Source: Streptomyces sp. TLI_053 (GTDB lineage: Bacteria > Actinomycetota > Actinomycetes > Streptomycetales > Streptomycetaceae). From it: DNA of 64,000 nt. The notes beneath the pieces were generated by a model. The model worked only from the letters and a program-made list of their open reading frames with translations. It was not told the origin of the DNA and ran no database searches. The translations under genes and the position numbers were made by a program. The stretch covers positions 992,001-1,056,000 of the forward strand of contig NZ_LT629775.1 in assembly GCF_900105395.1 (NCBI RefSeq), written 5' to 3'. Positions 16,064 to 25,071 of the stretch are shown here, piece after piece (within the stretch, counting starts at the first letter, position 1; every line of letters begins with the position of its first letter).

Positions 16064-17467
16064 TCACCCCCGGGCCGGGACCCGCGCGTACCGCCGGGCC
16101 GTGAGGGTGGCGGGCATCGGACCCGGGTTGAGGGTGAGCTGGGGCAGCCGCGGCGCGGTCAGGGTGTGGCGGTGCAGGTCGATCCGCCAGTGGCTGAGCA
16201 GCGAGGACAGCATCAGGACGCCCTCGACCAGGGAGAACTCGTCACCGATGCACTTGCGGGCACCGCCGCCGAACACGGTGACGGGTACCTGCGGCCGGCC
16301 GCCGTGCGCGTCCCACCGGTCGGGGTCGAAGCGCTCGGGGTCGGGATAGAGGTCGGGCAGGTGGCTGATCAGGTAGGGGCTGTAGGCGATCACCGTGCCG
16401 CGCGCGATCGCGTACGGGCCGAGTTCGGTGTCCTCCTCGGTCTGCCGGGTGAGGAACCACCCCGGCGGGTACATCCGCAGCGCCTCGGTGAGCACCTGCC
16501 GGGTGTAGGTGAGGCGGGGCAGGTCGTCCCAGCCGGCGGTGCGCCCGCCCAGCACCGCGTCGACCTCGGCGGTGAGCCTGGTCAGGACGGCCGGGTGGGT
16601 GGTGGCCAGGAACAACGCCCAGTTCACGGCGCCGGCGGTGGTCTCGGTGCCGGCGGAGTACATGGTCACGGCCTGGTCGACCAGTTCCTCGTCGCTCAGC
16701 GCGGGCAGGTCGCTGCCGGGGTCGCGGGAGGCGATGAGCATCGAGAGCAGGTTGTCCTCGGCCGCTCCGCCGTCCGCCGCCGCCCCGTCCCCGTCCGCCG
16801 CCGCGGCGACCCGTCGGCGGAGGTCGGCGGTGAGGTCGGCCATGGAGCTGCGCACCCGCCGGGTGGCCCGGTCGTAGCGGACGTTGCCCGGTGTGGGGAC
16901 GGTGCGCAGCCTCTTGGGCAGGAGGGTGTGCCGGGTGAAGCCGGCCAGCAGGGTGTCGAAGTCGGCGGCCAGGCGGCCGTGCAGGCCCGGGTCCAGGCTG
17001 GTCCCGAACACCGCGGAGAGCACCACGTCGGCGGTGATGGTGCGGGACTCGACGGCCAGGTCGAGGGTCTGGCCGTGCCGCCAGCGGCGGAGCGCGAGGT
17101 CCAGGCGCTCCGTCATGATGCGTGCGTAGCCGGGGAACCGGGACTGGTGGAACGCCGGTTGCATCAGGCGGCGTTGGCGTCGGTGCTCGGCGGCCGGGCA
17201 GGAGGCGAGTCCCTGACCGCCCGCCTCGCGCAGCCGCTCGAACATGGGCCCGCCCTTGTCGAAGACCCGGTCGCGCACCAGTACGGCACGGGTCAGCTCG
17301 GGGTCGCAGACGACGACCAGGGGCTTGCCGAGGAAGCGGATCTCCACCAGCGGGCCGTGCGGGGGCAGCCCGCGCAGGAACGCCAGCGGCGCGCGCAGGA
17401 ACGCCGCCAGGTGGCCGACGACGGGCATGGCGCCGGGGGCCGGCGGGACGACAGCGGTGCCGGTCAT
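16064..17467 (-). CDS. Cytochrome P450
   Basis: A 467-residue P450. The start at 17467 is set by AAGGGAG upstream and the normal family N-terminus PPAPGAMPVVGHL. Diagnostic motifs are the I-helix SAGTETTAG, the K-helix EALRMYPP, the PERF region DPERFDPDRW and the haem loop FGGGARKCIGDEF with its thiolate Cys. It resembles the bacterial terpene-hydroxylating P450s of the pentalenene-oxygenase type. It is divergent to the polyprenyl synthase operon and probably oxidises the cyclised terpenoid. The redox partner is not in the window. Confidence 0.93.
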   Translation of the reverse strand: MTGTAVVPPAPGAMPVVGHLAAFLRAPLAFLRGLPPHGPLVEIRFLGKPLVVVCDPELTRAVLVRDRVFDKGGPMFERLREAGGQGLASCPAAEHRRQRRLMQPAFHQSRFPGYARIMTERLDLALRRWRHGQTLDLAVESRTITADVVLSAVFGTSLDPGLHGRLAADFDTLLAGFTRHTLLPKRLRTVPTPGNVRYDRATRRVRSSMADLTADLRRRVAAAADGDGAAADGGAAEDNLLSMLIASRDPGSDLPALSDEELVDQAVTMYSAGTETTAGAVNWALFLATTHPAVLTRLTAEVDAVLGGRTAGWDDLPRLTYTRQVLTEALRMYPPGWFLTRQTEEDTELGPYAIARGTVIAYSPYLISHLPDLYPDPERFDPDRWDAHGGRPQVPVTVFGGGARKCIGDEFSLVEGVLMLSSLLSHWRIDLHRHTLTAPRLPQLTLNPGPMPATLTARRYARVPARG

Positions 17468-17593
17468 GGGACGGACTCCCTTACTGGGCGGGACTGTTGG
17501 AGGACACGGCCGAGCGGCTCGCGGCGTCGCGGCGGATGCCGCGCGGCAGCGGCAGCACGGAGCCGGACGTGCGGAGGAGACGGTGCGAGGAGC

Positions 17594-17677
17594 GCGGTGC
17601 GGACGACGCGGTACGGACGACGTAGTACGGACGACGTAGTACGGACGACGCGGTGCGAACGACGCGGTGCGGGGGCG
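17594..17677 (+). repeat. 14-bp tandem repeat array, about six units
   Basis: Units are GCGGTGCGGACGAC, GCGGTACGGACGAC, GTAGTACGGACGAC (twice, identical), GCGGTGCGAACGAC and a degenerate sixth. The 14-bp period is not a multiple of 3, which argues against coding. The array lies about 130 bp upstream of the P450 start. Confidence 0.85.
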
Positions 17678-17871
17678 GTGTTCGCGCGAGCGGCGGAGTG
17701 CCGGGCGAACGGTCGCACCGACGGGCGGAGGCCGGCACGGGCTCCGGGAGGGCGGCACGCCTGGGCGGCCGCCGGAGCCGACGGCCCTCACTCTAGGCAA
17801 CGAGTTCCGGAACGTCCATGCCCGGGTTGAAGATCCTTGGCCCCGACGGGACCGACTCGGGGGACTGTCAA

Positions 17872-17887
17872 TGTGATCCACGTCACT
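17872..17887. promoter_or_regulatory. CRP/FNR-like site
   Basis: TGTGATCCACGTCACT closely matches the TGTGA-N6-TCACA pattern of Crp-family regulators. It is about 220 bp upstream of the polyprenyl synthase start. The match is by eye only. Confidence 0.35.
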
Positions 17888-18106
17888 CGAAATCCCGCGG
17901 AACCACCACGGAGAGTGACCGCCGGGCGGGTGCTACCTGCCCGAACATCCCGCCCGCGGAACGCGCTGCGTGAGAGCGGAGCCGGAATTTCCGCATCCCC
18001 GCCCCCCTCCGCCGCGGATTAATCCACGCCCCCTGGTGCGACCGGCGAAAGGCTGCTTAGCCTGTTCGAGACCTCCGGAGCGAGGTCACGGGGGAAGGAA
18101 TTCACG

Positions 18107-19210
18107 ATGACGACATCGATTCCGGCTGGGCGCGCGTCCGCACCCGGCGAAGAATCCGCACTCGTTCAGGAATGGCTCCGGAAGGACCTCGTACGGGTCC
18201 GGGAGGCACTCCAGTCCTTGGTGGCCCAGCCGCATTCCCGGATCGAGGAGCCCATCGCCTACGCGGTGGAGCACTCCGGGCGCCTGCTGCGGCCCACACT
18301 CGTCCTGCTGTCCTCGTACCTGCTCGCCGAAGAACCCGGCCGGCGCACGCACCGGCGGGTCATCGAAGGCGCCGCGGTCGTCGAGACCCTGCACATCGCG
18401 ACCCTCCATCACGACGACGTGATAGACAACGCGCAGGTCAGGCGAGGAAGGCCGAGCGTCAACGCCAAGTACGGCACCGCGACCGCCCTGCTGACCGGGG
18501 ACTATCTGCTCGCCCGCTGCATGCAGGGCGCCGCGGCACTGGGGCGCCCCCACCTGCTGGCGATGGCCCAGACCCTGGCCGACATGTGCGTCGGCCAGAT
18601 GCTGGAGTCCAGTCGGCTGCACGACCCGCGGCGGACCGAGCCGGAGTACTACGCCGCCGCGTCCGGGAAAACCGCCCGCCTGTTGCGGACGGCCGCCTCC
18701 ATGGGAGTTCTGGGCGGAAAGTCCGACAAGGGCGCGCAATCGGCCCTGGAAAGCTTCGGGCACGATCTGGGAATGGCTTTCCAGATCTGGGACGACATTC
18801 TCGACATCTGCAGCACGGAAACCGGAAAGGAACCGGCGAAGGACATCCTGAACGGTGTCTACACGCTGCCGGTGATCTATGCCGTCCAGGACTCCCCGGA
18901 CGTGCTGGTGCCGCTACTGAGCGCGCAGCCGCTGTCCGCCGAGGGGTGCCGGGCCGTGGTCGAGGCCGTCCGCGCCTCGGGGGCGATCACCCGGGCGGCG
19001 GAGGTGGCGCAGCGTTACACGGCCAACGCCCTCCTCGCGGTCGAGTCGCACCCGGCCACGGCCGCGCACGCCCCGATCGTCCGGCGCTGCCTGCGGGACC
19101 TGGTCGACACCTTCGCGTCCCGCCATCCCGCCCTCCGGGCGCTGCGCGACGCCACCGCCGCCGGGGCCGGGGCGACCGCCGAGACCGAGGGCCGTTCGCC
19201 GGCCGCGTGA
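18107..19210 (+). CDS. Long-chain polyprenyl diphosphate synthase
   Basis: A 367-residue trans-prenyltransferase of the GGPP/octaprenyl type. The ATG at 18107 follows GGGGGAAGGAA by 6 bases. The first Asp-rich motif is LHHDDVID (about residue 102) and the second is QIWDDILD (about residue 229), with RLLRPTL and GKTARLL substrate-binding segments. The residue five positions before the first motif is Ala (ATLHHDD), as in octaprenyl-type IspB. Aromatic residues there restrict chains to C15-C20, so a product longer than C20 is inferred. First gene of the rightward operon, it should supply the prenyl donor for the MenA-type enzyme. Confidence 0.9.
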   Translation: MTTSIPAGRASAPGEESALVQEWLRKDLVRVREALQSLVAQPHSRIEEPIAYAVEHSGRLLRPTLVLLSSYLLAEEPGRRTHRRVIEGAAVVETLHIATLHHDDVIDNAQVRRGRPSVNAKYGTATALLTGDYLLARCMQGAAALGRPHLLAMAQTLADMCVGQMLESSRLHDPRRTEPEYYAAASGKTARLLRTAASMGVLGGKSDKGAQSALESFGHDLGMAFQIWDDILDICSTETGKEPAKDILNGVYTLPVIYAVQDSPDVLVPLLSAQPLSAEGCRAVVEAVRASGAITRAAEVAQRYTANALLAVESHPATAAHAPIVRRCLRDLVDTFASRHPALRALRDATAAGAGATAETEGRSPAA

Positions 19211-19263
19211 TCCGGCCGCACACCGGAACCGTCGCGGGCCGTCCGCGCACCGGAACCGTCCCG

Positions 19264-19399
19264 GGCCGTCCGCCCGCCACCTGACCGGCCCGCGCGGCGC
19301 AGCCCCTCGCAGGCTGTCCGCCCGCCACCCGACCGGCCCACGTGCCGGAGCCCCTCCCGGGCCGTCCGCCCGCCACCCACCGACCCGCGCGGCGGAGCC
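19264..19399 (+). repeat. 48-bp imperfect tandem repeats, about 2.8 units
   Basis: Units begin at 19264, 19312 and 19360 with GGCCGTCCGCCCGCCACC-like sequence. A smaller CACCGGAACCGTC duplication lies just before, at about 19220-19262. They fill the non-coding space between the polyprenyl synthase stop and the methyltransferase SD. Confidence 0.75.
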
Positions 19400-19457
19400 G
19401 GGGCCGCGCCGTGCGCGCGGCCCCGGCCCGGACCGCTGCCCGTCCAGAAGGAGCGTC

Positions 19458-20177
19458 GTGCCAGCAGTACGCAGCGACTTCATCACCGACTACGACCCGC
19501 TCGCCGACGCGTGGTGGGACCCCAGGGGCCCGCTCGCGCCGCTGGGCTGGATCGCCCGCGCCCGGGCCGGCTTCGTCCCGGCCGTGCCGGCAGCCCGGCA
19601 CGGTTCGGCCCGACTGCTGGACATCGCCTGCGGGGGCGGGCTGTTCGCCCCGCACCTGGCCGGCCGGGGCTACCGGGTGGTCGGCGTCGACCTGTCGTTC
19701 CAGTCCCTCCGGCAGGCCCGCGCCCACGGGTACGACGCCACCGCCCGGGCCGACATGTCCCGGCTCCCGTTCGCGGACGAGTCCTTCGACGTGGTCACGG
19801 CCGGGCAGTGCCTGGAACACGTGCCGGACCCGTACTCCGTGGTCGCGGAGGCCTGCCGGGTGCTGCGCCCCGGCGGCACCCTGATCGCGGACACCATCGC
19901 CGACACCGGGGCGGCCAGATTCGCGGCCGTCACCCTCGCCGAGAACCTCCCGCTGCCGGGCCGGCCGACCCCCGGCACCCACGACCACCGGCTCTTCGTC
20001 AACCGCGAACGGCTGCTCGCCACCGCCCGGGAGCACGGCGTGGAGCTACGGCTCCTCGGTCTGCGCCCGCACCTGCGGGACGGCCTGCGCTACCTGGCCG
20101 GGCGCCGCGAGGACGTCCGGATGGTCCGCACCCGGTCCACCGGTGTGCTCTTCCTCGCGGTGGGGAGGAAACGGTGA
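19458..20177 (+). CDS. UbiG-like SAM methyltransferase
   Basis: A 239-residue methyltransferase with GTG start at 19458 and AGAAGGAG just upstream. The N-terminus has the UbiG-type YDPLADAWWDPRGPLAPL, motif I is LLDIACGGGLF (about residue 53), the SAM acidic loop is VVGVDLSFQSL, and AGQCLEHVPDP is the post-II region. UbiG enzymes O-methylate polyprenylated aromatic rings in ubiquinone synthesis. Here it probably methylates a hydroxyl on the prenylated or cyclised aromatic head group. Its stop overlaps the prenyltransferase start (GTGA). Confidence 0.85.
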   Translation: MPAVRSDFITDYDPLADAWWDPRGPLAPLGWIARARAGFVPAVPAARHGSARLLDIACGGGLFAPHLAGRGYRVVGVDLSFQSLRQARAHGYDATARADMSRLPFADESFDVVTAGQCLEHVPDPYSVVAEACRVLRPGGTLIADTIADTGAARFAAVTLAENLPLPGRPTPGTHDHRLFVNRERLLATAREHGVELRLLGLRPHLRDGLRYLAGRREDVRMVRTRSTGVLFLAVGRKR

Positions 20178-21115
20178 CCGCGCCCTCCTCCGGCTCCGCC
20201 GCGCCCGTTCCCACCGCCCCCGCGCCGCCCGGCCGGCCCCGGCCGGCCGGCGGCGCCGTGCGCGCCTGGGTGGTCGGCGCCAGGCTGAAGACCCTCCCGG
20301 TCACCCTGGCGCCGATCGCGGTCGGCACCGCCGTCGCCGTCCCGGACGGCCTGCCCGACGGCCGGCGCACCGCGCTGACCCTGGTGTTCGCCCTGGGCTT
20401 CGTGCTCGGCACCAACTTCCTGAACGACTACAGCGACGGCATCCGGGGCACCGACGACCACCGGCTCGGCCCGGCCCGGCTGGTCGGCTCCGGCCGGGCC
20501 TCGCCCCGGCGGGTCCTGCGGCACGGGCTGACCCTGTACGGCGTCGCCGTCGCGGCCGCTGTCACCATGGCGGTGACGGTCAGCTGGTGGCTGCTCGGCC
20601 TCGCCGCCGTGTGCGGGCTCGGCGGCTGGTTCTACACCGGCGGCTCCCGGCCGTACGGCTACCGCTCCCTGGGCGACGTGAGCATCTTCGTCTACCACGG
20701 CGTCATCGCGGTCTGCGCCACCGCTTTCGTCCAGCTCGGCCGGCTCCCGCTGCTGGCGCTCCCGGCCGGGGTGCCGATGGGCCTGCTGGCCTGCGCGCTG
20801 CTGACGACCAACAACCTGCGCGACATCCCCACCGACACCCGGGCCGGCAAGATCACCGTCGCCGTCCGCCTCGGCGAGCGGAACACCCGGATCTACTACG
20901 CGGTGCTGGTCGCCTCGGCCTTCGCCGCCGCGGCGGCGCTGGCGGCGGCCCGGCCCTGGGCGCTGCTGGTGCTCGGCGCGGCCCCGGTCGCGGTCCGACC
21001 GCTGCGCCGGGTGCTGGGCGGGGCCCGGGGCCGCGACCTGATCCCCGCGCTGGAGCACACCTGCTGGCTGCTGCTGGCCTTCGGGGCGCTGCTGACGACG
21101 GGTCTGGCCCTGTGA
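20174..21115 (+). CDS. UbiA-superfamily prenyltransferase, MenA type
   Basis: A 313-residue membrane prenyltransferase with about eight helices. The first Asp-rich motif is NFLNDYSDGIRGTDDHR (about residue 80) and the second is NLRDIPTDTRAGKITVAVRLG, whose GK-T-AVRLG ending is the MenA signature (1,4-dihydroxy-2-naphthoate polyprenyltransferase). It should transfer the polyprenyl chain from the synthase two genes upstream to a naphthoate-like acceptor. No menF/D/C/E/B genes are in the window, so the acceptor must come from elsewhere. The GTG overlaps the methyltransferase stop and the gene is coupled to the monooxygenase. Confidence 0.88.
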   Translation: MTAPSSGSAAPVPTAPAPPGRPRPAGGAVRAWVVGARLKTLPVTLAPIAVGTAVAVPDGLPDGRRTALTLVFALGFVLGTNFLNDYSDGIRGTDDHRLGPARLVGSGRASPRRVLRHGLTLYGVAVAAAVTMAVTVSWWLLGLAAVCGLGGWFYTGGSRPYGYRSLGDVSIFVYHGVIAVCATAFVQLGRLPLLALPAGVPMGLLACALLTTNNLRDIPTDTRAGKITVAVRLGERNTRIYYAVLVASAFAAAAALAAARPWALLVLGAAPVAVRPLRRVLGGARGRDLIPALEHTCWLLLAFGALLTTGLAL

Positions 21116-22749
21116 GCGCCGCCGAGGCGGCGCGGCACCCCGGGACGCCCGACCACGAGGTGCTGGTGATCGGGGCCGGCTTCTCCGGGATCGGCACCGC
21201 CGTCGGGCTGCTGCGGGCCGGCATCGAGGACTTCCTGGTGCTCGACGAGCAGGACGACGTCGGGGGTTCCTGGCACGCCAACCGCTATCCCGGGGTCGCC
21301 GTCGACATCAGCGCCTTCTCCTACTCCTTCGCCTTCGAGCCGCACCCGGCCTGGTCACGGGCCTTCCCACCGGGGGAGGAGCTCAAGGCCTACGCCGACC
21401 ACTGCGTGGACCGGTACGGCCTGCGCTCCCGGCTGCGGCTGAACTCCCGGGTGGTGCGGGCCGGTTACCACGAGTCCGCGCACCTGTGGGAGGTGCTGCT
21501 GGCCGACGGCACGGCGCTGACGGCCCGGTTCGTGGTCTGCGCCACCGGGTGGCTCACCCGGCCGAAGACCCCCGAGCTGGCCGGCCTCGACCGCTTCGCC
21601 GGCCCGGTGGTGCACACCGCGCGCTGGGACCCCTCGCTGGACCTTCGCGGCCGCCGTGTGGCCGTGATCGGCACCGGCGCATCCGCCGTCCAGCTCGTCC
21701 CCGAGATCGCCCCCTCGGTGCAACGGCTCGACGTCTACCAGCGCACACCCACCTGGGTCTTCCCCAAACCCGACCTGCCCGTCCCGGCGGCCGTGCGCGG
21801 CGTGTTCGCCCGGGCTCCGTGGACCCAGCGGGCGGTCCGGTTCGCGACCGACACCGCCACCGAGCTCTCCTTCGTCATCGCCATGATCCACTACCGGCGG
21901 TTCCCCTTCCTGGTCCACGGCGGGGAGGCGCTCTCCCGGCTCTATCTGCGCCGGCAGGTGCGCGGAGACCGCGAGTTGATGGACGCCCTGGCGCCGACGT
22001 ACCGGCTCGGCTGCAAGCGGCCCTCCTTCGCCAAGGGCTACTGGCGGGCGTTCACCCGCGACAACGTCCGGCTGGTCACCGACCCGATCGAGCGGATCAC
22101 CGAGAGCGGGGTGACGACGGCGGACGGCACCGAGCGGGCGGCGGACGTCCTCGTCCTCGCGACCGGCTTCCACGTCCTGGACAACCTGCCGCCGTTCCCG
22201 CTGTCCGGCCAGGGCGGCCGGGAACTCGGGGAGTTCTGGGCGAGTGAGCGGTTCCAGACCTACGAGGGCAGCTCGGTGAAGGGCTTTCCGAACCTCTGGT
22301 TCATCGTCGGCCCGTACTCGTTCACCGGCGGCTCCTGGTTCGGCATGATCGACTACCAGGTCACCCATCTGCTGCGGGTGATCGGCGAGGCCCGCCGCCG
22401 GGGCGCGACCCAGGCCGCGGTGCGGCCCGAACGGCACGACGCCTCGTTCGCGAAGGTGCTGCGCCGGCAGCGCGACACCGTCTTCGCGGACGCCGGCTGC
22501 CGCGGGACGAACAGCTACTACTTCGACCGCCACGGCGACGCGCCGGCCGTGCGGCCCGCCTCCACCTACGAGGCGGCGTGGCGGGCCCGCACCTTCGACC
22601 TCGACGACTACCGGTACGAGCGGGTCCGCGACGCCTCCGGCACGACGGCACCGGGCACCGCCGAGGAACGCCCGACGGCACCCGTACCCGCACCCGCCGC
22701 CACCACCGCCGCCGCGCCCCCGGAAGGAGCACCGCATGCGACCGCCTGA
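21112..22749 (+). CDS. Flavin monooxygenase, Baeyer-Villiger type
   Basis: A 545-residue two-dinucleotide-domain flavoprotein. It has the FAD motif VLVIGAGFSGIGTA (about residue 17), the NADPH motif VAVIGTGASAVQL (about residue 180), and the Baeyer-Villiger fingerprint FAGPVVHTARWD (about residue 163). BVMOs insert oxygen next to a ketone. In this cluster it may open or expand a ketone ring on the quinone-derived or terpene part. A Pro/Ala/Thr-rich tail of about 45 residues overlaps the next gene's start. Substrate inferred from context only. Confidence 0.87.
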   Translation: MSAAEAARHPGTPDHEVLVIGAGFSGIGTAVGLLRAGIEDFLVLDEQDDVGGSWHANRYPGVAVDISAFSYSFAFEPHPAWSRAFPPGEELKAYADHCVDRYGLRSRLRLNSRVVRAGYHESAHLWEVLLADGTALTARFVVCATGWLTRPKTPELAGLDRFAGPVVHTARWDPSLDLRGRRVAVIGTGASAVQLVPEIAPSVQRLDVYQRTPTWVFPKPDLPVPAAVRGVFARAPWTQRAVRFATDTATELSFVIAMIHYRRFPFLVHGGEALSRLYLRRQVRGDRELMDALAPTYRLGCKRPSFAKGYWRAFTRDNVRLVTDPIERITESGVTTADGTERAADVLVLATGFHVLDNLPPFPLSGQGGRELGEFWASERFQTYEGSSVKGFPNLWFIVGPYSFTGGSWFGMIDYQVTHLLRVIGEARRRGATQAAVRPERHDASFAKVLRRQRDTVFADAGCRGTNSYYFDRHGDAPAVRPASTYEAAWRARTFDLDDYRYERVRDASGTTAPGTAEERPTAPVPAPAATTAAAPPEGAPHATA

Positions 22750-23191
22750 GCACGCCGTCCCGGGCACGCCCGCCGGGCGGGACCGCGCACTGCGCCTGAT
22801 GTACGCGCTGTGCGGCGGTGCCGGCTTCCTGGTCATGGCGACGATGGCCGTCACCTTCGTCGTGCGCAACGCCGACGCCGGCCCGTGGGGCGTGATGCGG
22901 AACTTCCTGCGCGACGCCACCGGGAACCTCGCGTCCGACTTCGTCTACGCCGACCTGGCACTGACCTGGGCCGCGCTCGGGGCCTTCATGGTGGTCGAGG
23001 CCCGGCGGTGGCGGATCCGCCACGTCTGGGCCTACATCGTGGGCGCGCCGGCGCTCGCGCTGGTCGTCAGCTTCTCCGTCTTCATGTACGTCCGCCAGTC
23101 CCGGATCGCCGCAGCGCGCGGCCCCGCCTCCCCGGGCCCCGCCCCCACGCCCACCCACCCCGCCCCCGCCTCGAAAGGCCCGCAGCGATGA
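22736..23191 (+). CDS. Small membrane protein (DUF2834-like)
   Basis: A 151-residue protein. The ATG at 22736 lies inside the end of the monooxygenase gene, with GGAAGGAG 6 bases upstream. It has three hydrophobic helices (about residues 22-46, 66-88 and 98-120) and a Pro/Ala-rich cytosolic tail. Layout and length fit DUF2834-type proteins, whose function is unknown. The position between monooxygenase and cyclase suggests a pathway role, perhaps membrane anchoring or a small membrane-bound isomerase/cyclase. It is too short for a Pyr4-type seven-helix cyclase. Confidence 0.7.
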   Translation: MRPPEHAVPGTPAGRDRALRLMYALCGGAGFLVMATMAVTFVVRNADAGPWGVMRNFLRDATGNLASDFVYADLALTWAALGAFMVVEARRWRIRHVWAYIVGAPALALVVSFSVFMYVRQSRIAAARGPASPGPAPTPTHPAPASKGPQR

Positions 23192-25071
23192 CGACCACCG
23201 ACGCCCCGGGCATCCCCGGCACCGTCGAACACGCCCTGGCCCTGGCCGCGGACGCGCTCCGCCGACGCCAGGACACCGACGGCTTCTGGAAGGGCGACTT
23301 CGAGACCAGCCTCATCGGCGAGGCGGGCGAGGTCGTGCTGCGCCACTACCTGCGGCTGCCCGACGACGGCACGACGGCCGCCGACGCCCGGACCGTGCTC
23401 GCCGAGCAGAGCCCCACCGGCGGCTGGGCCGCCTACCACCAGGGCCCGGACGAACTCCTGCTGTCGGTCTTCTGCTACGTCGCCCTGCGCCTGGCCGGCC
23501 ACCACCCCGACGAGCCGCCGATGCGCGCGGCGGCCGCCTCGATCCGCGCCGGCGGCGGCATCGAGGCCGTCGACAACCTCCTCATGCTCGCCTGGCTGGC
23601 CGTGATCGGCCTCTGGCCGTGGAGCGACATCCCGCTCGTCCCGCCGGAGATCGTGCTGCTGCCCAGCTGGTTCCCCGGGAACATCTACCAGTTCGGGGCC
23701 GCCGCCCGCGGCATCGTGGTCGCCAACAGCCTCTTCATGGCGAGCCGCCCCGTCGTGCCCGCCGGATTCGACCTCCGCGAGCTCTTCCGCCGGCCCGACG
23801 CCCGGCGCCTGCCGAGGCCCCTGGCCGTCCGCTGCGCGACCGCCGTCAGCCACTGGTACGCACGCCGGCCGGTCCGCGCCCTGCGGCGCCGGGCGATCGA
23901 CAAGGCCACCCGCTGGCTCGTCGACACCCAGGAGACGGACGGCAGCTGGGGCGGCAACTGGCCGCAGACCGCGAACGTCCTGATGGGCCTGGACGCGGCC
24001 GGCCTGCGCCGCGACCACCCGAGCGTCGTCGCCGCCCTGTCCGCGCTCGACCGGTACGTGGTCGAGCGAGACGGGCAGCGCCGGATCGAGATGTGGACCT
24101 CCGTCGTCATGGACACCGCCCTCGCCCTGTCCGCGAGCGCCGCGGCCGGCGGCCCCGGGGCCGGGGCGGCGGACGGACCGGCCGTGCGCTGGCTCCTCGA
24201 CAACCAGGTCACCGAACTCGGCGACTGGGCGGTGCTGACGAAGGACCCCGTCCCCGGCGGCTGGCCCTACGAGTTCACCAACAACGCCAATCCCGACGCC
24301 GACGACACCGCCTTCGCCGTCGTGGCCCTGCGCCGGGTGCGGCCGCGCGGCACCGACCCGGCCGTCGACGAGGCCTGCCGGCGCGCCCACCGCTGGCTGC
24401 TGTCCCAGCAGTGCGAGGACGGCGGCTGGGCCGCCTTCGAACCGCTGCGCTGGCGGCTGCCCGGCCGCGACCGGCTTGCCGCGATCGGCTTCCTGGAGGC
24501 GCCGTCCGCCGACGTCACCGGTCACGTCCTGGAGGCGCTCGCCGCCGACGGCCACGCGGAGTCCCCCGCGGCCCGCCGCGGCGTCGAATGGCTGCGCCGC
24601 CGGCAGCACCCGGACGGCTCCTGGCCCGGCTGGTGGGCCTGCTACCACCTGCACGGCACCAGCGCCGCCGTCACCGGCATGGCCGCCTGCGGGGTGCCGT
24701 CCGACGACCCGGCCCTGCGACGGGCCTGCGCCTGGATCCTCGCCCACCAGCGGCCCGACGGCGGCTGGGGCGAGTCCGTCCGCGCGCTGCACGACCCCGA
24801 GTGGATCGGACGGGGCGAGAGCACCCCGTCCCAGACGGCCTGGGCCCTGCTGGCGCTCGTCGCCGCCGGACGGGCCGACAGCGCGCAGGTGCGGGCCGGC
24901 CTGGACTTCCTGGTCCGCACCCAGCAGGCCGACGGCGACTGGGCCGAGCCCTGGCACACCTGGGTGGTGCACCACGACGGCCTGTACTGGCGCGACAGCC
25001 TGCTGCGGCTGATCTATCCGGTCCTCGCCATGGCGGCGCACCGGGCCGCGCTCGAAGGAGGGACGGCATGA
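23188..25071 (+). CDS. Squalene-hopene-cyclase-type terpene cyclase
   Basis: A 627-residue class II cyclase of normal family length. The protonating DxDD motif is PDADDTAF (about residues 370-373). Several QW repeats are visible: QETDGSWGGNW, QQCEDGGWAAF, QHPDGSWPGWW, QRPDGGWGES and QQADGDWAEPW. ATG 23188 overlaps the previous stop. Located next to a prenyltransferase rather than squalene-synthesis genes, it probably cyclises a prenylated aromatic or other long polyprenyl substrate by protonation, giving a polycyclic skeleton. Standard hopanoid partners (hpnC/D/G/H) are absent nearby, which argues against ordinary hopene synthesis. Confidence 0.92.
   Translation: MTTTDAPGIPGTVEHALALAADALRRRQDTDGFWKGDFETSLIGEAGEVVLRHYLRLPDDGTTAADARTVLAEQSPTGGWAAYHQGPDELLLSVFCYVALRLAGHHPDEPPMRAAAASIRAGGGIEAVDNLLMLAWLAVIGLWPWSDIPLVPPEIVLLPSWFPGNIYQFGAAARGIVVANSLFMASRPVVPAGFDLRELFRRPDARRLPRPLAVRCATAVSHWYARRPVRALRRRAIDKATRWLVDTQETDGSWGGNWPQTANVLMGLDAAGLRRDHPSVVAALSALDRYVVERDGQRRIEMWTSVVMDTALALSASAAAGGPGAGAADGPAVRWLLDNQVTELGDWAVLTKDPVPGGWPYEFTNNANPDADDTAFAVVALRRVRPRGTDPAVDEACRRAHRWLLSQQCEDGGWAAFEPLRWRLPGRDRLAAIGFLEAPSADVTGHVLEALAADGHAESPAARRGVEWLRRRQHPDGSWPGWWACYHLHGTSAAVTGMAACGVPSDDPALRRACAWILAHQRPDGGWGESVRALHDPEWIGRGESTPSQTAWALLALVAAGRADSAQVRAGLDFLVRTQQADGDWAEPWHTWVVHHDGLYWRDSLLRLIYPVLAMAAHRAALEGGTA

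Larger units (their letters stand above)
17468..18106. other. Divergent promoter region of the meroterpenoid cluster
   Basis: This 639-bp gap lies between P450 and polyprenyl synthase starts. It holds a 14-bp tandem repeat array (17594-17677) and a CRP-like palindrome (17872-17887). No convincing ORF: the frames are interrupted or Arg/Ser-rich. Both flanking transcripts must start here. Confidence 0.7.

Noticed and set aside
17594..17677. Tandem repeats considered as a CRISPR array
   Set aside because: Units are contiguous 14-mers with no spacers and no cas genes nearby.
23188..25071. Considered an ordinary hopanoid gene cluster
   Set aside because: No squalene-synthesis or hopanoid-modifying genes nearby; MenA-type prenyltransferase and BVMO point to a different substrate.
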